NCBI GenBank assembly: GCA_012514505.1
Contig: JAAZAD010000512.1
Location: 1 to 64,000 of the forward strand
Reading direction: 5' to 3'
DNA from: Rhodococcus sp. (in: high G+C Gram-positive bacteria)
GTDB taxonomy: Bacteria > Actinomycetota > Actinomycetes > Mycobacteriales > Mycobacteriaceae
DNA length: 64,000 nucleotides
The translations under genes were made by a program, and so were the position numbers. Positions within the stretch are counted from its first letter, which is position 1. Each line of letters opens with the position of its first letter. This document shows, in pieces, positions 58,253 to 64,000 of this stretch. Below the pieces are notes generated by a model. That model ran no database searches. It saw nothing but the letters and a program-made list of their open reading frames with translations, and was not told the origin of the DNA.

Positions 58253-58307
58253 CCCGACCAATGTCACACCGGTTCAGCTCACGCGAACCGCTGTGACATT
58301 GGTCGGG
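58253..58307. terminator. Very long hairpin (22 pairs, one mismatch) between thiolase and dihydroxyacetone kinase genes
   Basis: CCCGACCAATGTCACA is matched by TGTGACATTGGTCGGG 23 nt later. After one mismatch the stem continues through six more pairs including GGTTC/GAACC, leaving a 9-nt loop. It begins 14 bp after the thiolase stop. No U-tract follows, so it could be a terminator, a processing site or a repetitive palindromic element that may recur in the genome. Confidence 0.65.
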
Positions 58308-58323
58308 GCAGGGGTGGGGTCGC

Positions 58324-58329
58324 TAGCCT
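58324..58329 (+). promoter_or_regulatory. -10 hexamer TAGCCT for leaderless dihydroxyacetone kinase mRNA
   Basis: TAGCCT is followed by 6 nt and ATG 58336. Confidence 0.5.
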
Positions 58330-58335
58330 GGGTTC

Positions 58336-60051
58336 ATGGGATCGCCACAGTTCCTGAACTCGCCCAAGACGTTCGTCGTCGACGCCATCCGAGGTGCGGT
58401 CGCATCCTCTGACGACCTCCGATGGCACTCCGAACCCGGCTATCTGACACGACGAGAATCGCTGCCGCGCGGTCAGGTGGCGCTGCTGTCCGGCGGCGGT
58501 TCCGGGCACGAACCTTTGCATGCCGGATTCATCGGCCAGGGAATGTTGACCGGGGCCTGCCCGGGATTGATCTTCACCTCACCCAACGCACTGCAGGTAC
58601 GCGCCGCCACCGAGTCGGTGGATGCCGGAGCCGGGGTCGTGCATATCGTCAAGAACTACACCGGTGACGTTCTCAACTTCACCATCGCCGAGAAAATGGT
58701 GGCAGAGAACGGAATCGCGGTCGAACAGGTTCTCGTGGACGACGACGTGGCCTCCGAAAGCGACGACGGTCCGGGACGGCGAGGAACGGCTGCGACGGTG
58801 GCGGTCGAGAAGATCTGCGGCGCTTCCGCCGATCGGGGTGACGACCTCGCCACGGTCGCCGAATTCGGTCGCCGCACTGCCGACAATGCGCGGAGCATGG
58901 CCGTCGCGCTGCGAGCGTGCACGCTACCCGGTGCAGACCGGCCGTCGTTCGATCTACCTGATGGCGAGATCGAGTTGGGCATCGGCATTCACGGGGAGCG
59001 CGGAACCGAACGAGTCCCGGGTATGGCGGCGTCGGAGTTGGTGCGTCGGTTGATCGACCCTGTCATGGCGTCACTCGGACTCGGCGACGGTGAGCGGGTG
59101 ATCGTGAACGTGAACGGGTTGGGCGCCACGCACGAGTTGTCCTTGAATCTTCTGTTTGCCGAAGCCGCAACGTATCTCGCCGATAAAGGTGTGACGATCG
59201 AGCGCTCGCTCGTCGGCAGTTTCGTGACGGCGCTCGACATGGACGGGGCATCGATCACTCTCGTTCGAGCCGACGACGCCATGCTCGAGTTGTGGGACGC
59301 ACCCACGGCTGCGCCGGGCTGGCCCAATGCGCCGAGCCGCACATTCCGCGAGGTGCCGGGCGGTATCGAATTTCGAGCCCCGATCGCGGATGAGGAGAGC
59401 ACCGACTCGATTCCCGATTCCGACGTCCGGTTGGGCCGCCCGGCCGTGGGCCGCTGGATTGCAGATTTCGCCGAGAAGGTGCTGGCGGAAGAACCGAACC
59501 TCACGGATCTGGACCGGAAGGCCGGGGACGGAGACTTCGGCACCAACATGGTGGCCGCACTCGAGCATGTCGACATCGCCAGAATCCGCGAGGGCTTCGC
59601 CTTGCCGACGGTCTTCGAGACGGTGTCGGATGCGTACCTCGGTCATGCGGGTGGTACGTCCGGTGCGTTGTTCGGCATCTGGTTTCGGCAGTTCTATCGC
59701 GCCGCGGTCGACAACCCGGACGGACTCGACAGGTCGGCGCTGGCGACGGCAGCTCGTGCCGGTATGGAGGCGATCATGGAGTTGGGTGGTGCGCGGCCTG
59801 GCGACAAGACGATGATCGACGCGATCGCCCCTGCCGTCTCCGCGCTGGAGGGTGCCACCGACGCGGGCCTCGAGGACGCGTTGCGGCAGGCGGCCGTCGC
59901 CGCCGCGGACGGCGCTGAGGCGACCCGGGAGTCCACGGCGAAGCGTGGCCGTGCCAGTTATGTGGGGGAGGCCTCGCGGGGCGTCGTCGATCCCGGCGCG
60001 TTGGTTCTGGCCTGGTTCTTCGAGAGCGCGGTGGGTACGCGGAGTCGCTGA
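58336..60051 (+). CDS. Dihydroxyacetone kinase, single-chain DhaK-DhaL type
   Basis: 571-residue ATP-dependent kinase converting dihydroxyacetone to DHAP in glycerol/triose metabolism. DhaK domain: LLSGGGSGHEPLHAGFIGQGM, VKNYTGDVLNFTIAEKM, and the covalent substrate His in GIGIHGERGTERVPG (about residue 218). A linker leads to DhaL (about 375-571): DRKAGDGDFGTNM metal/ADP site and GHAGGTSGALFGIWF. DhaK and DhaL fused and no PTS subunit nearby indicate the ATP-dependent class. Confidence 0.94.
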   Translation: MGSPQFLNSPKTFVVDAIRGAVASSDDLRWHSEPGYLTRRESLPRGQVALLSGGGSGHEPLHAGFIGQGMLTGACPGLIFTSPNALQVRAATESVDAGAGVVHIVKNYTGDVLNFTIAEKMVAENGIAVEQVLVDDDVASESDDGPGRRGTAATVAVEKICGASADRGDDLATVAEFGRRTADNARSMAVALRACTLPGADRPSFDLPDGEIELGIGIHGERGTERVPGMAASELVRRLIDPVMASLGLGDGERVIVNVNGLGATHELSLNLLFAEAATYLADKGVTIERSLVGSFVTALDMDGASITLVRADDAMLELWDAPTAAPGWPNAPSRTFREVPGGIEFRAPIADEESTDSIPDSDVRLGRPAVGRWIADFAEKVLAEEPNLTDLDRKAGDGDFGTNMVAALEHVDIARIREGFALPTVFETVSDAYLGHAGGTSGALFGIWFRQFYRAAVDNPDGLDRSALATAARAGMEAIMELGGARPGDKTMIDAIAPAVSALEGATDAGLEDALRQAAVAAADGAEATRESTAKRGRASYVGEASRGVVDPGALVLAWFFESAVGTRSR

Positions 60052-60151
60052 GACCGGACCCGTATGGTGGGACGACAGTTCGAGTTGTGCCGCTGAACCC
60101 GTCGCCACTGCTCCTCAACAGCGCTCGGGCCGCAGCGACAGGACGGACACG

Positions 60152-60937
60152 ATGGAAGACACCGCGAGCAGAGGAATACACGCATTCATCGCAGACGTCG
60201 TCCAGCGAGGTGGGAAGGCGAAACGCCTCACTCATTCGCGGCGAAACCCGGTCCAGGTGTGGGGCGAGGCCGGCGAGAGTTGCGTGGTCCGCGTTCGCTC
60301 GAAACTGAGCGGCGATTGGCAGGCGCGTAAACAGGACGAGTCGCTCGAGGACGACGACACGGGTTCACAGTTCTGGGTGTTCGTCGACCTTGCGGCATCG
60401 CCGGAGGAATTCTTCGTGATCCCGTCAGCGGAGATCGCCGACGATATTCGTGAGGAAGTCGATCTGTGGATGATGGAGACCCCGGGTCGCACGCGAACGG
60501 GGCACCACGCCATTGGTTTGGCGCGTATTGCACACGGGCGTGATCGTTGGGATCTACTGGGGCTGAAGGGGCGTAGGGATCCGAGTTTGTACGCCGATTC
60601 GGAGTCCGAACGCGCGCAGGCGCGCCGCGACGACAAGCGCGCCGGCGCGGCGCGGCGTCGCCCAGCCGAAGCGGCGGTTGCAGACGAGGTGGTCGATTCG
60701 CGTCTACAGGTGGTGGCCGACTGCGAGGGCTACCGTCTGGTTGCCAGATTCGATCCGGTTTCTCATGGGCTCGAGATCACTCGGGGTCCGATGGAGGGCC
60801 GCCGTTTCCCCGATCCCACAACTGCTGCATCTGCCGTCGCCAGCCACATCAGCGGCGACGTGGAGAACCGTGACGGATGGGTGTTCTGGGAAATCGACAC
60901 GCCCGCCCGCCTCCCGTTGGGCAAACATGTGGCGTAG
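60152..60937 (+). CDS. PD-(D/E)XK-like degenerate domain plus RAMA/DUF4357-like domain
   Basis: 261 residues, two parts. The N-half (about 1-140) follows the layout of a widespread PD-(D/E)XK nuclease-like domain (SCVVRVRSKLSGDWQAR, FWVFVDLAASPEEFFVIPSA, HGRDRWDLLGLKG). However, the central (E/Q)xK strand reads VRVRSK, so catalytic residues are not clearly retained. After a basic linker, the C-half (about 185-255) resembles the RAMA/DUF4357 type, thought to read modified DNA: DPTTAASAVASHISGD then GWVFWEID. A GIY-YIG gene follows after 25 bp. Function is not established. ATG 60152 has AGGACGG upstream. Confidence 0.6.
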   Translation: MEDTASRGIHAFIADVVQRGGKAKRLTHSRRNPVQVWGEAGESCVVRVRSKLSGDWQARKQDESLEDDDTGSQFWVFVDLAASPEEFFVIPSAEIADDIREEVDLWMMETPGRTRTGHHAIGLARIAHGRDRWDLLGLKGRRDPSLYADSESERAQARRDDKRAGAARRRPAEAAVADEVVDSRLQVVADCEGYRLVARFDPVSHGLEITRGPMEGRRFPDPTTAASAVASHISGDVENRDGWVFWEIDTPARLPLGKHVA

Positions 60938-60950
60938 CGACCCGACCGCA

Positions 60951-60956
60951 TAGAGT
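60951..60956 (+). promoter_or_regulatory. -10 hexamer TAGAGT for leaderless GIY-YIG mRNA
   Basis: TAGAGT is followed by 6 nt and ATG 60963, inside the 25-bp gap after the upstream gene, so the GIY-YIG gene can be transcribed alone. Confidence 0.5.
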
Positions 60957-60962
60957 CGGGTA

Positions 60963-62084
60963 ATGGCTACAGTCTGGACGGTTCCGCTCGACATCCTTTC
61001 CCGCTGGCTCGACTCCGACGAGGTTCAGACCTTCCTGTCGTCCAACGACCTGGCAGATGCTTCGGCTGATCCGAAGGTGCGCTTGGCGCAGTTCGCTACC
61101 GTCACCGAGTCGTTGCAGCAGCACGTTGGCGAAACGTACACCTCGGTTCAGGCGGCGTCCGCGGCACTCTTCGACGGAATAAATACCGGTCTCGGCGTGC
61201 CCGTCGGCTTGAAGCTCGCCGCGTTGCGCCTTGTGGTCACCGCGGTGCACCAGACCCGTCCGTCGCCGCAGCCGTTGCCGAATACGGTGACCGAAGAACT
61301 GGGCCGGTATATTTTCGCGCTCCGGGACCCGCGGAGTCGCCGCGTCTTCTACGTCGGATCGGGTACGGGCAACCGGGTGTTCGGCCACGTGTGGGCGGCG
61401 TTGGAAGAGAACGAGAAACGCCAGGTGCTCACCGATCCCGAGACTGACTCCGCTGCGGTTCGTGATGCCGTGATCGAGCGTATCCGTGCCATCTACGACT
61501 CGGGACACGATGTCGAGCACTACGTCCTCGCGCATGGAATCGGCCCCGCCGCAGACGGCTCCGCCTCGGCGACGGATCGTCTGAATGCGCTCGTTGCCGG
61601 GTTCGGGCTGTACGAGCGCGGTGGGGATCGGCCGACGCTGACCAATCTCTCGGGTGGCGACGACGGAAAGGCCACGCGCATAGAAGATCTGGCACTGCTG
61701 TACTCGGCGGAGCGAGTACCGGACCTGCCCGTCCCGTGCGTGCTGTTGGAGGTGAAGCAGGCTGCGAGTCGTGAGGCCACCGCAGAGGAGATCTACGCAG
61801 CCTCACGTCAGGCGTGGCCGGCGGGCACTGCGGTGCGCAACACTTCGGATCTTCCGTTGATCGTGTTTGCCGACAACATCGTTCGCGCCGTGTACCGAGC
61901 CGAATCGTGGGAGATCGCTTCCCGCTCGGCCGACGCGGCGCAGTGGAAGTTCACCGGTGAGGTCGATGCGGAACTCGAGAAGCAGTTCGTGCACAAGCGT
62001 GTCACTCCGGATCGGGTCGGCCTCAAGCGGTGGCCGGCCCACGGCTGGGTACCGCACCTGACCAGCGCCCGTCCCGGGCTCTGA
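60963..62084 (+). CDS. GIY-YIG nuclease-family protein (LEM-3-like)
   Basis: 373 residues. A helical N-terminal region (1-110) of unknown fold, then the GIY-YIG core: GRYIFALRDPRSRRVFYVGS, GTGNRVFGHVWAALEENEK (about 114-150), with the first 'YIF' and second 'FYVGSGTGNR...H' strands, as in the LEM-3-like branch. The C-terminal segment IVRAVYRAESWEIASRS and KFTGEVDAELEKQFVHKRV is an extra domain often attached to these nucleases. A single-strand or Holliday-like DNA cleavage role is known for LEM-3 relatives; substrate here is unknown. Adjacent to the PD-(D/E)XK-like gene. Confidence 0.82.
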   Translation: MATVWTVPLDILSRWLDSDEVQTFLSSNDLADASADPKVRLAQFATVTESLQQHVGETYTSVQAASAALFDGINTGLGVPVGLKLAALRLVVTAVHQTRPSPQPLPNTVTEELGRYIFALRDPRSRRVFYVGSGTGNRVFGHVWAALEENEKRQVLTDPETDSAAVRDAVIERIRAIYDSGHDVEHYVLAHGIGPAADGSASATDRLNALVAGFGLYERGGDRPTLTNLSGGDDGKATRIEDLALLYSAERVPDLPVPCVLLEVKQAASREATAEEIYAASRQAWPAGTAVRNTSDLPLIVFADNIVRAVYRAESWEIASRSADAAQWKFTGEVDAELEKQFVHKRVTPDRVGLKRWPAHGWVPHLTSARPGL

Positions 62085-62087
62085 TCC

Positions 62088-63035
62088 TCAGTCGAGTTCT
62101 GGCGGTACGGGGAAACAGGGCACCGGTCGCGGGTGCTCCGGATCGAGCGCATTGAGTACGTGTACTCCGGCGATCGGGTCGTCCACGATGTCGCCATGCT
62201 CGATGAGGTCGGCCGGGCACTGTTCTTGAAGAACGATGTTGGTGGCGTTCGGCGCCTTCAGGATTCCGCTCGTGTACGGCACCACGACGGTGTCGTATTT
62301 GGTGACGATGTTGGTGTAGTGGACGCTGTCGGCGTACGGGCCGACCGCGCTCAACTTACGAAACCAAGACGAATCCGCGATGAGCTGCGGGCAGGAACCG
62401 CAGCCGACTTCACGTAGGCCCTCTTCGAGTTGGTCTCGGATTCCGTATCGATCCGCGGTCTGCACAATCTGCTCATAGGGTGGGCGGTGGCTGCCCGCCC
62501 ACATCGAGGCAAGCGAGACGTACTTGTCCACCTTGGTTTCACCGCCGAGAAAGCGGACGTAGTGGGCTGGCATGATGGTGCCCTGGGAATGTCCGACGAG
62601 GTCCACCCGGTCGGCGTTGGTTGCGGCCAGCACTCGGTCGACGAAAGCTGCCAGGTCTTTCGCGCTGTCCTCCATCGGCCGAATGCCGCCGACCGCATTC
62701 AACGGCCACGGCATCGTCGGAAAGTTTCCGAACGTCGGTGCGAATACGCAGTAACCTTCACCTTTCAAAACCGGGGAGAGCGTTTTCCAGTCGTTCTGGC
62801 GGTTCTGCGAGGTGCCGTGCAGCAACACGACCGGGTTGGGGTGTTCGGTTGTCGGCGCACAGGTCCAGTCGTTCGACCCCGCGGCGTGACCATCCGGTGT
62901 GCCCACCAGGCTCACGACAGGTGCCGGCAACGGAATTGCGGCGTGAACCGGGCTTCCCCCGATCCAGACGAGTGCCGCGGCGACGCCGACTATCGCAGAT
63001 CGATCACGGTATGAACGAAGATTGATTCTGCCCAT
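62088..63035 (-). CDS. Secreted lipase/esterase (alpha/beta hydrolase)
   Basis: 315 residues with an N-terminal signal (AIVGVAAALVWIGGSPVHAA) and a lipase class 2-like hydrolase. Oxyanion region NPVVLLHGTSQNRQNDW, nucleophile elbow RVDLVGHSQGTIMPAHYV, six cysteines including VGCGSCPQL that may form disulfides, and a late His in IEHGDIVDDPIAGVHVL. Likely hydrolyses extracellular acylglycerols or esters. ATG 63035 has GAGGGG 5 nt upstream. Two palindromes in the 218-bp region upstream suggest regulation. Confidence 0.88.
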   Translation of the reverse strand: MGRINLRSYRDRSAIVGVAAALVWIGGSPVHAAIPLPAPVVSLVGTPDGHAAGSNDWTCAPTTEHPNPVVLLHGTSQNRQNDWKTLSPVLKGEGYCVFAPTFGNFPTMPWPLNAVGGIRPMEDSAKDLAAFVDRVLAATNADRVDLVGHSQGTIMPAHYVRFLGGETKVDKYVSLASMWAGSHRPPYEQIVQTADRYGIRDQLEEGLREVGCGSCPQLIADSSWFRKLSAVGPYADSVHYTNIVTKYDTVVVPYTSGILKAPNATNIVLQEQCPADLIEHGDIVDDPIAGVHVLNALDPEHPRPVPCFPVPPELD

Positions 63036-63060
63036 TGGTTACCCCTCAGCAATCTGTATC

Positions 63061-63072
63061 TCGTTCGAACGA
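63061..63072. promoter_or_regulatory. Perfect palindrome TCGTTCGAACGA upstream of the lipase gene
   Basis: 12-bp perfect palindrome 26 bp before the lipase ATG. Candidate operator. Confidence 0.4.
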
Positions 63073-63075
63073 TAC

Positions 63076-63087
63076 AACCGGTCGGTT
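63076..63087. promoter_or_regulatory. Dyad AACCG-GT-CGGTT upstream of the lipase gene
   Basis: Perfect 5-bp arms with a 2-bp centre, next to the previous palindrome, resembling TetR-family operators of mycolata. The remaining ~165 bp up to the divergent secreted-protein gene shows no other clear element. Confidence 0.4.
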
Positions 63088-63253
63088 TACTTTCGATGGC
63101 GCCGAGAGATCGGCCCGATTACGTTGTCGTCACAAAATGACAAACGAATGTGAGCGTGAATGCGTTGCCACGATTGACCGTCGCAGCTCGGGCGTTCGAG
63201 AATGAGTACGCGCCGACCAGCAAACGCGCAGTTCGTCGGCGTGGAGGCAGGAA

Positions 63254-63625
63254 ATGAACATCGACAAGCGATTGATGGTGTTGGCCGCTGTCCCGTCAGC
63301 GTTCGGGCTCATGATCCCGGCCGTCGCCCAAGGGCAGGAATCGGCTCCGACAGCCGTGATTCAGCAGGTCCAACAGCCCGGTCCGCCCGTTTATCCGTTC
63401 GGCGTACCTGGCTGCAACGACTACATCGACCCGTGGGAGGACTCGGTTCCCGAAGGCGGGCAACCGCACTATGACCGGCTCGACGAATGGTGTGAAAATT
63501 GGCAAGGCGACGACGATCCGTACGAGGGTGACAACGGCGAGGGTGAGAACGGCGTAGTGCCCGAGGACGGTGTGCAACCCGACAACGGCGATGACGATGG
63601 TGGCGGCACCATCTACATGAATTGA
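63254..63625 (+). CDS. Small secreted acidic protein (123 aa)
   Basis: MNIDKRLMVLAAVPSAFGLM continues to AVAQGQES, a Sec signal peptide. The mature ~95 residues are Pro-rich then very acidic (WQGDDDPYEGDNGEGENG, ending GDDDGGGTIYMN) with two cysteines (PGCNDYIDPWE, LDEWCENWQ) that probably pair. No family recognised. GGAGG lies upstream of ATG 63254. Divergent from the lipase gene, so both may share regulation. Confidence 0.7.
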   Translation: MNIDKRLMVLAAVPSAFGLMIPAVAQGQESAPTAVIQQVQQPGPPVYPFGVPGCNDYIDPWEDSVPEGGQPHYDRLDEWCENWQGDDDPYEGDNGEGENGVVPEDGVQPDNGDDDGGGTIYMN

Positions 63626-63668
63626 CCTGCTAATTCAGGCATTCGGGTGTTGTTGCACGGACCCCTGG

Positions 63669-64000
63669 TCAGGTGTGCTGTCGCTGCCGACGAGTCTTGC
63701 GGCGGTGTGCGCGCATGGTGGCGATGCGAACACGGTCTCGCGCGCGTCGAAGTACTTGTCGCATCGGCCGTACGCGGGGAGTGGGATCTCGCTCCTCGAT
63801 CGGGATCTCGAACTTCTCGACGCGCGGAGGCGCGTCGCCCTCCCACCAGAAGGGTTCGACGAGGTGCTCGATCATCGGCAGCGATTCCTCCACCGACTTC
63901 TGGCCCCAGTGCACCGCCCGGTCGAGTGCCCGCGGCGACGGTGCGAGGTTCAGCGCGGACAAGGTGGGACGGAACCGCACAATACGGTCGGCGAACGGGG
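63669..64000 (-). CDS. C-terminal fragment of an unidentified protein (runs off window)
   Basis: An open frame continues to the window end and encodes RPTLSALNLAPSPRALDRAV, VEESLPMIEHLVEPFWWEGD, then a strongly basic tail (RQVLRRARDRVRIATMRAHRRKTRRQRQHT). The in-frame GTG at 63980 need not be the true start, as coding continues upstream without a break. No family recognised from this piece; the basic tail would favour a cytosolic or nucleic-acid/membrane-surface location. Confidence 0.5.
   Translation of the reverse strand, partial: PFADRIVRFRPTLSALNLAPSPRALDRAVHWGQKSVEESLPMIEHLVEPFWWEGDAPPRVEKFEIPIEERDPTPRVRPMRQVLRRARDRVRIATMRAHRRKTRRQRQHT

Noticed and set aside
1-64000. tRNA, rRNA, transposon or prophage content
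   Set aside because: No cloverleaf-like segment, transposase, integrase or terminal inverted repeats were seen by reading; every gap over ~100 bp was inspected.

Overview
The window is high-GC actinobacterial DNA from a mycolic-acid-containing genus, most likely Rhodococcus or a close relative. The main clues are a Kgd-type 2-oxoglutarate enzyme at the left edge, an EmbA/B/C-type arabinosyltransferase, FadD15-like acyl-CoA synthetases beginning GTG-Arg-Glu, an L-gulonolactone/arabinonolactone dehydrogenase, many GTG starts, and many promoters that appear to make leaderless mRNAs. I support 54 coding regions (two cut by the window edges). I see no rRNA, tRNA, CRISPR array, transposase or prophage. 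No gene-free stretch exceeds about 220 bp, so this reads as a dense chromosomal backbone region.

Layout. 1-9.6 kb: kgd (partial), a fused double ABC exporter, an ABC-2 type permease/ATPase pair, glutamate decarboxylase and a hydrophobic hypothetical. 9.6-17.3 kb: AraC regulator with a VOC protein, a glutathionyl-hydroquinone-reductase-like protein, a GNAT enzyme, a PadR/MFS drug-efflux operon with a clear operator, an FAD-linked D-2-hydroxyacid oxidase and an enoyl-CoA hydratase-like protein. 17.4-22.9 kb: a degenerate AMP-binding protein coupled to an adenine-deaminase-type enzyme, then a TetR unit flanked by two related TGGAC-N4-GTCCA dyads (aldonolactone oxidase / TetR / D-threonine-aldolase-like). 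22.9-32.3 kb: a RecB-like nuclease-helicase, FadD15-like ligase with a CRP-like site, a phosphoribosyltransferase, a nitrilase-fold amidase and a DEAD-box RNA helicase. 32.3-44.2 kb: secreted and lipoproteins, an ABC exporter behind a MerR-type 19-bp-spacer promoter, the arabinosyltransferase, a UPF0225 protein and a MacB/FtsX-like exporter. 44.2-51.3 kb: an HNH-like protein lacking its key His, an acyl-CoA dehydrogenase pair, an apparently orphan DUF5691 protein and a second FadD15-like ligase. 51.3-55.7 kb: endonuclease IV and a four-gene overlapping FecBCD-type ABC importer plus methyltransferase with a Zur-like box on its start codon. 55.8-64 kb: hypothetical, thiolase, long hairpin, dihydroxyacetone kinase, a PD-(D/E)XK-like/RAMA-like plus GIY-YIG gene pair, a secreted lipase and a small secreted acidic protein.

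The three most interesting signals are: (1) the Zur-like box on an operon whose proteins resemble the 'proposed F420-0 transporter' family, suggesting zinc or zinc-chelate uptake; (2) the degenerate-nuclease/RAMA-like plus GIY-YIG pair, a possible modified-DNA-sensing conflict module; and (3) a recurrent pattern of short tandem duplications (13-30 bp units) sitting at or across stop codons of at least nine genes. Start codons were re-chosen from Shine-Dalgarno sites, gene overlaps and -10 positions. All family assignments are from reading the protein sequences, without database searches.
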